From Eleusine coracana subsp. coracana (lineage: Eukaryota; Streptophyta; Magnoliopsida; Poales; Poaceae), in assembly GCA_032690845.1 (NCBI GenBank), contig CM064434.1:29905069-29969068 (forward strand): 64,000 nt of DNA. The letters are read 5' to 3'. Within the stretch, counting starts at the first letter, position 1; each line of letters starts with the position of its first letter. The notes below the pieces were generated by a model. The model had not been told where the DNA came from and made no database searches. It saw only the letters and a program-made list of their open reading frames with translations. This document shows, piece after piece, positions 1 through 9,835 of the stretch. Both the position numbers and the translations under genes were made by a program.

Positions 1-397
1 CGTGGAAGCCCAGGCGGAGAGGGCGCCCGGCCGGGTCGGCCGACCTGACCAGGTCGGCCGACCTGGGGGTGGCCCCTCCTGGCCTGTGCTTTCTCTAGGT
101 GGCTGTCCTGTGGGTCCTGACGTTGGTTTGCGCGGTATTGCAGGGAGTTACGTCGGTTAAGTGCTGAAAATGGGCCCTTCAATCCGTGTGACGTCCATGT
201 GGCACTCTCTGATTGGTCGAAAGTGTGTTTTCTTGCCTTTCGAGGTGTTTCCTTCACATTTCCTCCTGCATGCACAAAGTTCTCCAAGTACAAGTGGAAC
301 TATATTATTGTGCTAAAGCATGCGTGTATGAAATGCCAAATTCTCCTTTATTTGAGTATAGTTGACGGTTAAAAATGGTATTTAACAGCCGTCAACA
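1..397 (-). repeat. 3' LTR of element A, partial
   Basis: This is the inner end of the 3' LTR in minus-strand sense. It ends in GTCAACA at 391-397, beside a polypurine tract. Only 397 of about 1495 bases are in the window. It carries two copies of the 12-bp palindrome GGTCGGCCGACC at 34-45 and 52-63, which are identical in the right LTR. Confidence 0.93.
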
Positions 398-412
398 AAC
401 TCCCCCAAGCTT
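398..412 (-). promoter_or_regulatory. Polypurine tract of element A
   Basis: On the minus strand the sequence AAGCTTGGGGGAGTT directly precedes the 3' LTR start TGTTGACGG. This is the expected position and composition for the plus-strand DNA primer of a retrotransposon. Confidence 0.85.
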
Positions 413-1787
413 ACCCTTTGCTCGTCCCGAAGCAAAGATAAACTTAAGTTGTTGATCAGGAGTTGCTACAATGTCCTACTCCTCAATAATACTATGCGCA
501 TAACAAAGTACTCTTCCTAGAATTAAATATGTTGGCACATAACTTTACCCATTTACCTCGATCCATGGGGTTTTTACACCTCATTGTCTTGGGCGGTTGA
601 GAGATAGAACAATTGCAGGGCACCAATCACTTGCTCTAGATTCCGCTATGTTACTCCGGAGGTTTTCAAAAGATTTTGAAAATAAAAACCAAGTTCCTCA
701 AATGATTCTCTCGGATCACTCAATATGTGTATGATTCCTCACCAAGGCAAAGTGTTGCCTATAATCACCTATTTCTAAATAAGGCTTTATGTGGAGCTCA
801 AGGTAGGGATATATGAGGCACTCATGTTCACATAATATTGCTATGTCAAAAGACCGGATCCAAGAAAAACATCAATTCAAACAATCTTGATCAAGATGTG
901 CAAGTGTGTGGTAGAACGGAGGAATGGTGGATGGGAAGAAATAACTCCTTTTTGAATTTTCCTTCTCTCTTTTGGAGTTTCTAGGCTATGGCTATCTTTT
1001 GCTTGCTCTCTTTTTTTTAAGCATTTTTTTTTCTTTTCTTTTTACATAGCCATAGTCCTAGTTTGCAATGAATACTTTGAGAGAGGAATTTTGTAATGGA
1101 TATATGGAGTGTTTCTTTGGATGGATGGATGGATAGTGACTTTCTTCCGGTGTAGAAGAATAGCTCACGGTGGATATGGTGGATATGGTGGATGCTATCT
1201 TCTTGATTTAGAAGGATAGCTCATGGCGGTGGATGTGTGTATATGATCTTGATCAAGAAAGCATGAAAAGAGTTCTACTAGGGTCACATCAATTTTGACT
1301 AAGCTCAATGTGAAACAAGCAGCATATGTGTAAAGGTTTTCAAATGTAAACACTACATATGGCTGTGGTGGGAATTTCATCATTGAGGAACTTGTCAATT
1401 TGTCATTTTGAAAAATAAAACTCCGAAATTCAAGCTTTACGTTGAGCAAGATCATAGCAGCCCTATCTATCATATCATACCTCTCAACAACTTAGAACTA
1501 GAGAATGCATATGCTACCCACAAGATTCAAGTTCAAGGCAAGATTTACCAACAAACCTAACTCTTGAGAGAGTACTAAGTTGTAAACTAGCATTAGAGAG
1601 GAATAAAGGACAGAGCAACTATTCATCATCTCAACATAGGAAAATTATACACATTCATACCGCGCATGAAAAAGGGAAATATTTTTGTTCTTTTTATGTT
1701 TTGCAAATTTTTATGGATTTTCAGATTTAGCAAATGCAAGAAATAAAGGGAAGGGGAAAGATACAAGTTACCGTGAGAAGGGGGGTC
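413..1787 (-). other. Long 3' noncoding region of element A
   Basis: About 1.4 kb between the ORF1-like gene and the 3' LTR with no supported coding sequence. A long region here is usual for Athila elements. Scattered blocks align in the same order with the 3' region of element F at 46412-47500, for example near 405-440, 560-620, 780-830 and 1250-1395. It also contains a GGAT/TGGA microsatellite near 1118-1135, a short GGTGGATAT run near 1170-1195 and T-rich runs near 1008-1045. Confidence 0.7.
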
Positions 1788-1800
1788 CTCCCCCAAGCTT
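1788..1800 (-). promoter_or_regulatory. Second polypurine-tract-like motif in element A
   Basis: The 13 bases AAGCTTGGGGGAG (minus strand) are identical to the core of the true polypurine tract at 400-412. They lie just after the 3' end of the ORF1-like gene. An internal copy could act as a second plus-strand primer; this is inferred from sequence identity only. Confidence 0.5.
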
Positions 1801-1808
1801 GTTCTTGC

Positions 1809-3298
1809 TCATATCTGCTGGTTCGGGTCGTAGCCTTGGGAGCGGAAGAAGGCATCCCAATTGTTCTGATTCTGAGCCATCATCGCGTTCAGCTGGCGGA
1901 ATTGGTTGTCGCTGAAATTCTGCCATTGCTGGGTGTCGGTGACATGTTGCGTGAGAGTTTGTTGCATGCTCTCGGTGCGCAAATCAATGTCGTTCACCCT
2001 CCTTGTCAACTCGGCCATCCCATAGTTGAGTTCACGGAACCCACGGGATGAGAATGACCGATGGCAAAGGATGGCGGTCCGCTTGAACTTGATGACGTCT
2101 GCATGGGGTAATCGTACTGAGATTCCCATGCTCCGGCCTGCCATGTTGATGCACCCGCCTCGTCCTGTGGTGGGGGCTACTCCCATACCGGATCTCCGGT
2201 CGGAGTGTGAAACTCCGGTGTAGGCTCCATATGCCTACGGGAACATGTCGGTCGCCCTGAAACACTATGCATGCGAACTTCTCCCACTGGCTCAAGTGGG
2301 AGGGTTAGTGCCCGATAGTGATACAAACGAAGACCCGGGTTAGGTAACGGGAATTCATTTGTATACCCGGGAAAGTGATAGATCAAGGTATTATTTGGAC
2401 CATGTTTCAAAGTATGTCCTTGCACAAAATAGTCCTCGCCTAGAAATTCTCTATCTACCGTCAAATATTCAACATGAACATTCTCAAGCAGACCACACTT
2501 CTGCGCAATGCGAGTAACTAAAGAGGTGCACTCAATTGGTCCTGTCAACTTTATATTGTCTAACCATTGATCAATCATGCATTCCGCGGGTGACACCCTA
2601 ATTTTCTTAACCATGGCATAAAGTATTTTCAATTCATCTTGCCGGACAACCCTAATGTCACCTCGAGGAAACAAGGTCATAGCCAACCACACATGCATAA
2701 ATCTAAGTGTAGGATTATGGATGGCACTTGTTCTAGGCTTGGGACCCCACTCGTTTCTGGAAATCTTTTTCCAAAAACTTTCTTTATGGAACCCCTTTAG
2801 CGCTTTATCTAAGTCTAGCCTACATTTAGGATTTAGACCTAGCATAGCATGAAGATCACCCCATGTGACCAAGCGCTCTTGCCCAAACAAGCGAAAAGAA
2901 ATGCCTTCATCATACTTTCTAAGGGTGCATAAAAACTGCATAGTAAGCAAACGAGAACCCGGCTCATCTACTTCTACGAAATTTAGCCAACCCATAGTGC
3001 GAAAAATAGAGGCAAATTCTTCTCTCATACCTATTTTCTCGAGGAAGTCCGGATCGAAGCGTCGGGTGTGGGCGAATGGCCGTTCTCTCATGAGCGCGAT
3101 GGCTTGGCCCTCGCGGTCATCCTTGATGTCGAGATGCTCCTCGGTGATGAGCAAGGCCGGCCTTTCCTCCGGAATTTCAGCTTCGGGGTCACCATGCCCC
3201 GGACTTGGTGTGAGCTCGACGGAGGATGCTTGACTCGTGCTTGCACGAGTGCTTTTTCTCCGCTTGATTCCGGCGACTTGCTTCATTCGTTTGAACAT
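1809..3298 (-). pseudogene. ATHILA ORF1-like protein of element A, frameshifted
   Basis: The frame runs from the ATG at 3298 to a stop at 2177, then continues in another frame at 2186-1809, giving about 500 residues in all. The start is basic and Ser/Thr-rich (MFKRMKQVAGIKRRKS). The middle resembles the globular part of the element C ORF at 34653-35893: an IG(M/V)..(D/E) block, a GW(L/V)(N/D)F block and a later hydrophilic core. The last part is Gln-rich and likely coiled coil (NDIDLRTESMQQTLTQHV). This matches the plant ATHILA ORF1 family found after pol in Athila elements, sometimes called env-like. Its function is not established. I see no membrane or fusion segment that would support an envelope. 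The frameshift near 2180 makes it a pseudogene unless that base is an error. Confidence 0.68.
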
Positions 3299-3349
3299 GG
3301 CTGCACACAAGAACAAACACAAGACAAGAACAAAAACAAGATCGAACAA

Positions 3350-4303
3350 GTGTTCGGGTGAGCGTTAGTGAAAACGACAAACCCGAGCTTCTCCGAAATT
3401 GGTTTTCTTCTCACAACAACTTGCAAATGCACTAAAATAGACGGGAAATATTTTTTTGGGTTTTTGGGGCTGTAGTAAAGTTGAAGAACATGAAATTTTG
3501 GGAGAGCAACAAGTGAGCAAAGGAGGGGAGTCAAAGATGAGCTTGGAATGGTGAAGCTCCTCCTCCTGGGCGGTTTTTATAGCAAGATGGCCGTTAGAAA
3601 GGGACAGAGCAACGGCCATATAGCCGTTTGGAGAAAGGAGCACAGGAAAAGGTGGGGCCAGGGGGTCGGCCGACCTCACCAGGTCGGCCGACGCAGGTGG
3701 GCCTCCTGGCAGCCCCCTTTTTCCTATGTGTTCCCCAACGGCTAGGGGATTTGTCCCCTGCTGCCTTTTTGCTCAAAAAGCTCGACAAAAAATCTTTTCA
3801 AAATGGAAAGCCCAAAAACCTATTTTCTAAATTTTCAGAAATGCAAATGAGTTTTGAAAAATTTCAAGGTGGCTGGAAAAATTCAAAAATGCAGAAATGC
3901 AGTGGTCGGAAAAAATCAAAATGTGGTGGAAAGCAAATATGCAATTAAAAGAGCAAATATGGATAACTACCGGTTTAACCTCCCGGCGAGGACTCACCTT
4001 TTAAAGTCCGACGAGCGGGACTTTTCTCCGGCGTTCAGCTCGATGAAGCGTTGTCCGGTCCCGGAGATGAAGACACGGATGATGCTTCTTGTTTCACTCG
4101 CTACACCTTCTTGGTCTTTGTTGCGGTCGGTGGCTTCTCGGGCTTCGGAGGCTGCGGTTTTGCAGGCTTCACAGCCTGTTTATTTGCAGACCTCGGAGGT
4201 TGATGCCTTGTGGACTTCGGAGGCTGTTGCTTAATGTGTGACCTTTGCCTCCTTGCCTTCATCAGTTGTTACTGTGCAACCTTTTCCTTCTCAAGGAAGT
4301 TCT
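3350..4303 (-). other. Spacer where pol is missing in element A
   Basis: Between gag and the ORF1-like gene there are only about 950 bases, against about 3 kb needed for protease, RT, RNase H and integrase. Bases 4085-4265 on the minus strand read as a short Pro/Lys-rich frame (PPKSTRHQPPRSANKQ, then PKPEKPPTATKTKKV and a stop). The rest is noncoding. Two palindromes of the LTR type lie at 3664-3675 (GGTCGGCCGACC) and 3682-3693 (last base changed). There is no RT or integrase motif in any frame. Confidence 0.7.
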
Positions 4304-5629
4304 TCATGAATGTGATGAGGCTGTCCTTCTTCTTTCAGGAAACGGCATGAGGTTCGTGTCATAGAACTCATGTGGGGCCGTTTTCCTGGGCGGCAGTTCT
4401 TCTTCTTTTGCCGGCTTCTCAGCTGATGTGTCCTTTCCTGCATGGTTAGGGTATGGCGGATCCCGGGTGGACTTACCTCCTCTCGTGGTAACCGCATTAA
4501 CATTTTCTAAGGGGGTCTCGGGTTGCCCCGGGATTTTCCCCGACTCAGCAGTAGGAACAGCAGCAGCTAACTGAGCTAATTGGGTTTCTATCATTTTATT
4601 AAAGCTCAGCTGATTCTTGAGAGCAGAGGAAACACCCTCTATCTTAGTGTGGATGCTCTCAAGAGTCCTATCAGTGGTGGCAAGCTTTTTACTGATGTTA
4701 TCATTAACCTTAACTTGACCAAGCACAAGATCTTTCAATGAGGGCTGATTATATCCGGAATTAAAACCAGAGAAGTTGCCAGAGTTACCTCCTTGGTAGT
4801 TGGGACGTGGTGGACCCCAACTTTGACCTCCTTGTGGACGGTAGCCGTTGTTGTTGTTGTTGCCCATGAACATTGCGTCCTCACGGGTCTCAGGGCAGTC
4901 ATTGCCCGAGTGTCCCGTGTTGCCACAGACCTCGCAAGTCATATGAGCGTTTAGGGCTTTCACTTCTCCATTGGCTTGGTCGTCCATCTTCTTCATGAGA
5001 AGGTCAATCTTGGCGGCGAGCATGTCAACCTCCTTGACGGAGTGCATGCCTCGCTGGCGAGGTTGGAGGCGCTCTTCATTCCAACCTTGGTTGGACACCA
5101 TCTTCTCGATCATATCTTTTGCCTTGCTCACAGTGAGCGAGAAGAAGGCTCCACCAACAGCAGCGTCGAGGTGGTCGCGGGCCGACGGAGTAAGCCCGTT
5201 GTAGAAGTTCTAGATGATCAGCCAATCATCCATCCCGTGGTGGGGACATGCCAGGATGTACTCCTGGAGCCTCTCCCATGCCTCAGGAATCGACTCCTTC
5301 GACTCCTGCTGGAAGCTTGAGATCTTTCCGCGGAGGGCATTGGTCTTGCCCAGCGGGAAGAACTTTGCAAGGAACGCAGCTGAACACTTCTCCCAAGTGT
5401 TCACAGCTTCAGGGTTTGCGTAGAACCACTGTCTCGCTCTCCCAAGGAGAGAGAACGGGAACAGTCGAAGGCGAACAGCGTCGGGGGTGACGTCCTTCAT
5501 TTTGAACGTGTTGCAAATCTCCAGGAATTGCTGGAGATGAGCACTAGCGTCCTCATTGCTAAGGGGAGGGTGGCGTTTTTCAAATAACTTAGCAAAAATT
5601 GCTAAGGGGCTTGTTGCAGGCCAAACCAA
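4304..5629 (-). pseudogene. Athila-type gag of element A, one in-frame stop, no ATG
   Basis: This is a structural Gag for the virus-like particle. The retrotransposon gag domain is clear at 5629-5212 (AHLQQFLEICNTFKMKDV, then LFPFSLLGRARQWFY and ACPHHGMDDW). A TAG at about 5210 interrupts the motif LII*NFYNGL; the frame is otherwise the same down to 4304. A CCHC zinc knuckle, CEVCGNTGHSGNDC, lies near 4895-4950. The open frame runs upstream into the tandem array and has no in-frame ATG before the domain, so the original N-terminus seems lost or replaced by repeat units. The C-terminus stops just where Athila elements normally run into protease (KTAPHEFYDTNLMPFPERRR). Confidence 0.82.
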
Positions 5630-6883
5630 ACGAAATGTTTGCCTAAAAACTCCTCGCCCCTAGCACTTTGAGGGGGAGGATGGCATCTTACAAATAAACT
5701 TAGCAAAAATTGTTAAGGGGCTCGTTGCAGCCCGAACCTAATGAAGTGTTCGCCTAAAAACACCTCGTCCCTAGCACTTCGAGGGGGATGGAGGCGTTTT
5801 GCAAATAAACTTAGCAAAAATTGCTAAGGCGCTCGTTGTAGCCCGATACTAATGAAGGGTTCGCCTAAAAACACCTCGCCCCTAGAACTTCGAGGGGGCG
5901 GGTGGTGTTTTTCATATAACATAGCAAAAATTGCTAAGGGGCTCGTTGCAGCCCGAAACTAACGAAAGGTTTGCCTAAAAACTCCTCGCCCCTAGCACTT
6001 TAAGGGGGAGGGTGGCATTTTACAAATAAACTTAGCAAAAATTGCTAAGGGGCTCATTGCAGCCCCCGAATCTAACGAAGGGTTCGCCCAAAAATACCTC
6101 GCCCCTAGCACTTCGAGAGGGAGGGTGGTGTTTTTCGAATAACTTAGCAAAAATTGCTAAGCGGCTCATTGCAGCCTGAACCTGACGAAGGGTTCGCCTA
6201 AAAACACCTCTCCCCTAGCACTTCGAGGGGGAGGGTGGCGTTTTTCAAATAACTTAGCAAAAATTGTTAAGGGGATTGTTGCAGCCCGAACCTAATGAAA
6301 GGTTTGCCTAAAAACTCCTCGTCCCTAGCACTTTAAAGGGAAGGGTGGCATTTTACAAATAAACTTAGCAAAAATTGTTAGGGGGCTCATTGCAGCCCGA
6401 ACCTAGTGAAGTGTTCGCCTAAAAACACCTCGTCCCTAGCACTTCGAGGGGGAGGGTGGCGTTTTGCAAATAAACTTAGCAAAAATTGTTAAGGGGCTCA
6501 TTGCAACCCGAACCTAATGAAGGGTTCACCTAAAAGCACCTCGCCCCTAGCACTTCAAGGGGGAGGGTGGTGTTTTTCATATAACATAGCAAAAATTGCT
6601 AAGGGGCTCGTTGCCGTCCGAAACTAATGAAAGATTTGCCTAAAAACTCCTCGCCCCTAGCACTTTGAGGGGGAGGGTGACATTTTACAAATAAACTTAG
6701 CAAAAATTGCTAAGGGGCTCGTTACAGCCCAAACCAAACAAAAGGTTCCCCTAAAAACACCTCGCCCCTAGCACTTCAAGGCGGAGGGTGACATTTTTCG
6801 AATAACTTAGCGAAAATTTCTATGGGGCTCGTTGCAGCCCGAACCTAATGAAAGATTCACCTAAAAACACCTCCCCTAGCACT
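5575..6883 (-). repeat. Tandem array, about 12 units of 110-111 bp, each with a hairpin
   Basis: The unit begins again about every 111 bases. The word CTTAGCAAAAATTGCTAAG and its variants start near 5588, 5699, 5810, 5921, 6029, 6140, 6250, 6366, 6476, 6586, 6699 and 6808. That word is an inverted repeat with an 8-bp stem and 3-base loop. Each unit also holds a G-rich block (GAGGGGGAGGGTGG) and a CCCCTAGCACTT block. The array fills the leader between the primer site and gag and supplies the first codons of the gag frame. Units differ by several bases, so the expansion is not recent or has since drifted. Confidence 0.92.
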
Positions 6884-6917
6884 TTGTTGACTTTTGCTAA
6901 GCCATATTAATAAATCA

Positions 6918-6934
6918 TTCCCGGCACGGGGCCA
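6918..6934 (-). promoter_or_regulatory. Degenerate tRNA-Asp type primer binding site of element A
   Basis: The minus strand reads TGGCCCCGTGCCGGGAA, close to the Athila primer site type TGGCGCCGTTGCCGGGGA. The preceding bases TTTC match those before the primer site of element F. The site places the LTR end near 6939. Confidence 0.6.
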
Positions 6935-6938
6935 GAAA

Positions 6939-8433
6939 TGGTTCACTAATATGTCCCAGAGTCAAGTAGGTAAAATCCGCAAGCGCACGGAGAATACCGC
7001 TGTAGCATTTCACCCGGAAGTATTCAGGGTATCGTATTTGTTTATCCCAAAGGAAGGGTATGATCAAGAAGCGTTACTAACATATAAGGTCATGTTAACA
7101 ATTAGCAAGGATATCTAACCAAGACAGGCGGGTATATGATAATAACCGGGTAGTGTGACACACACAGAAGATTCCTACTAAATAAATAAAGTCTAGTGGA
7201 GGAAAGACTAGGCTAAGCTACTCCTACTATACATTCCTATACAGTTGCATAGCCTAAGTAGAATACATACAGACCCACACTCAGGTTCAGCAGTCAATAG
7301 TATAGCACTTCAGGCACGGACTTACCCCTGCATCCACAGGCGACTTCCGCCAAGAGCCTACGCACTAGCCTAGCAGGGAGGATTTCAAAGGACGGACAGG
7401 GCTGTCACCACCTGCCGCCTACCTCAACGAACCAGTAGACTAACGAATAATTGATGCAAATCAGTCACCCAAATACCATACTTGCATGACCAAAGAGCAC
7501 TCTGCCCCTCCGCGATTACTATTAACGAGGCAGAGCTACCGTACGAATACGATCACCAAACCCATGCTATACTTTATCAGCTAAAACTAAGCATAGAGAC
7601 TATAACATATAAACTAGACTATAGTGACGGTATATAACTAGCATGACAATAGTAGTATAATAAATATAAACTACTATCACACAAGTAGACTATACTATCA
7701 CATATATGGATCACAATATCAAACAAGAAACTCATGACCCAAGCACAACTATATAGAAAAGATATATATATTGATAAGAGCAAAGTCTTACAAAAGGGAA
7801 AAGATACAAGAGCCATACCAATTCCAAGTGAAGACTTGGGACTAGAGAGCTCTAGACTCGGCCTAACTCCACTAAAACTCCAAGAACTACTACTAGCAAG
7901 AGAGAAATGCTTCTTGTGGTGTGTGTTGAGTGTGAAGGCACACCCTCCTATTTATAGCCTCAATAGGTCGGCAAGGGAGAGTAACCGCCATGGAAGGCAT
8001 CTCAAACCGTCATCAGGAGTCGCGGAGGAGCCAACACGTGGAAGCCCAGGCGGAGAGGGCGCCCGGCCGGGTCGGCCGACCTGACCAGGTCGGCCGACCT
8101 GGGGGTGGCCCCTCCTGGCCTGTGCTTTCTCCAGGTGGCTGTCCTGTGGGTCCTGACGTTGGTTTGCGCGGTATTGCAGGGAGTTACGTCGGTTAAGTGC
8201 TGAAAATGGGCCCTTCAATCCGTGTGACGTCCATGTGGCACTCTCTGATTGGTCGAAAGTGTGTTTTCTTGCCTTTTGAGGTGTTTCCTTCACATTTCCT
8301 CCTGCATGCACAAAGTTCTCCAAGTACAAGTGGAACTATATTATTGTGCTAAAGCATGCGTGTATGAAATGCCAAATTCTCCTTTATTTGAGTATAGTTG
8401 ACAGTTAAAAATGGTACTTAACAGCCGTCAACA
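6939..8433 (-). repeat. 5' LTR of element A
   Basis: In minus-strand sense this LTR starts TGTTGACGG at 8433 and ends GTGAACCA at 6939, about 1495 bases. An alternative left edge at 6885 gives a neat TGTTGAC/GTCAACA pair but would put the primer site inside the LTR. Homology of 6960-7035 to the U5 end of the element F LTR favours 6939. Conserved blocks lie at 6966-7031 and 7394-7423. Palindromes GGTCGGCCGACC are at 8070-8081 and 8088-8099. The right edge is exact because the left LTR ends with the same bases. Confidence 0.85.
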
Positions 8434-8689
8434 CCGTGCTGTTTAGATGTTAGACCAAAAAAGTAAAGAACGCATCAAAAGATGGGAAATTGGCTGGAAA
8501 AGATTCCAAAACCAAATTTTTCATAAGGTTAGGAAGTTGTGGGACATTATTACTAGCCCCCTAGCTTAATTGTTTAATAAAATAAATTAAGGAATGAAGA
8601 CAATTTAGAATGAAAATCATCAAAAAATCTTCCATAAAAAATACTAAAGTTTCATTCATGAATAATGCATTAATAATACTAAAGAGTAA
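8434..8689 (-). other. 3' noncoding end of element B, possible start of its 3' LTR
   Basis: AT-rich sequence after the integrase stop at 8690. On the minus strand GCTAGGGGGCTAG near 8553-8566 could be a polypurine tract followed by TGTCCCAC, the possible LTR start. Element A interrupts it after about 120 bases. The matching LTR edge could not be found on the right side, so the LTR call is tentative. Confidence 0.4.
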
Positions 8690-9835
8690 CTAAGTATAAA
8701 AATGACGTAGCTGATTTATATCCCAGGATTTTGGTATGTCATTGCCATCTTCATACATCAGTCGGTAAGCCCCCGGCCAAGTGACTTCTTTCACAATATA
8801 AGGTCCTTCCCACTTTGGAGAAAGCTTATGCAGGTTCTTTGTTGACTGCACTCGACGCAACACTAAATCTCTAACTTGAAATTGGTGACTGCGTACATTT
8901 CTATCATAATAACGTCACAAGCCTTGTTGGCATAGTGCCGACCAGAACAGAGCCCGGTCACGCAACTCTTCTTCTGCAATCAAATCGATCTCCCGGCTCT
9001 CCTCAGAAAGCTTTTCATCATATCCTTGGACCCGTGCCGAAACAAGACTAACCTCAGTCGGCAACATAGCTTCCGACCCATAGACCAATGAAAAAGGTGA
9101 CTGACCAGTAGCCCGACTGGTATTAGTGCGAGGCCCCCAAAGAACTGAATGCAATTCTTTGAATCACCGACCGACATAAGGCATAAGTCTGTCAAATATC
9201 CGAGGCTTCAATCCTTGAAGAATCATACCATTGGCCCGTTTGACCTTCCCATTACTTTGAGGATGAGACACTGATGCAAAGTGAATTTTTATTCCCATCT
9301 CATCGACAAATTCACAGAATTCCACATATGTGAATTGAGTACCATTATCGGTAATGATATCATGAGGAACCCCAAACCGAGTAAAAACATCCTTGACAAA
9401 CTCAATTGCCTTTTTCAATGTTATCTTGCCGACAGGCTTTGCTTCAATCCACTTGGTGAATTTGTCAATCGAAACAAAAAAATAAGTAAACCCTCCTGGC
9501 GCTTTCTAGAAAGGACCGACAATATCATGCCCCCAGACAGCAAAAGGCCAGGTCAAAGGTATCATCTGAAGTTGTTGCGAAAGCACATGTGTTTGTTGAG
9601 CAATGAGTTGACAACCTTCACACTTCTCGATGACTTGGTGTGCATCTTCAACCGCCGTGGGCCAATAAAACCCTTGTCGGAAAGCTTTACCAACCAAAGT
9701 CTTAGAAGATGCATGATTGCCACATATCCCTGAATGAATTTCTTCCATCAACTTTTGACCTTCTGGTATCGAGATGCATCGCATCAAGATATTTGATCCT
9801 CCTCTTCTAAAAAGCTTATCATTGACCATCAATTA
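8690..9835 (-). pseudogene. Integrase of element B, broken, catalytic Glu replaced by Lys
   Basis: The zinc-binding HHCC region lies at about 9755-9600 (HSGICGNH ... CEGCQ). The catalytic core has the first Asp in VWGHDIVGPF and the second in ITDNGTQF. The third block reads HPQSNGKVKRANG where the family has GQVERANG, so the catalytic Glu is Lys, as expected from a GAA to AAA change near 9239. Frames shift near 9505 and 9165. The C-terminus ends WDINQLRHFYT before a TAG at 8690, as in Tat elements. There is no chromodomain. Role in family: insertion of the cDNA into the genome. This copy should be inactive. Confidence 0.85.

Larger units (their letters stand above)
1..8433 (-). mobile_element. 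Element A: Athila-like Ty3 retrotransposon without pol, left LTR cut by window edge
   Basis: Bases 1-397 repeat at 8037-8433 with four differences, all C/T or A/G transitions, so these are the two LTRs of one element. Order on the minus strand is 5' LTR, primer site, 110-bp repeat array, gag, spacer, ATHILA ORF1-like gene, long 3' noncoding region, polypurine tract and 3' LTR. No protease catalytic motif, RT, RNase H or integrase can be found between gag and the ORF1-like gene. The element is therefore non-autonomous. The right end abuts element B at 8433/8434. The left flank is outside the window, so the target duplication cannot be tested. The LTR identity of about 99% makes it the youngest insertion here. 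Confidence 0.88.

Noticed and set aside
1685..2223. Plus-strand ORFs over the element A ORF1-like tail
   Set aside because: Shadows of the minus-strand coiled-coil region.
3298..3349. Hydrophobic signal-peptide-like N-terminus (MFDLVFVLVLCLFLCAA) before the element A ORF1-like protein
   Set aside because: The first codon is TTG, not ATG, and the residues come from a CTTGTTTTTGTTCTTG-type simple repeat. The first ATG is at 3298, after this stretch.
5575..6883. The repeated palindromic units as a possible CRISPR array
   Set aside because: Units are full-length tandem copies without unique spacers and the DNA is a plant retrotransposon leader.
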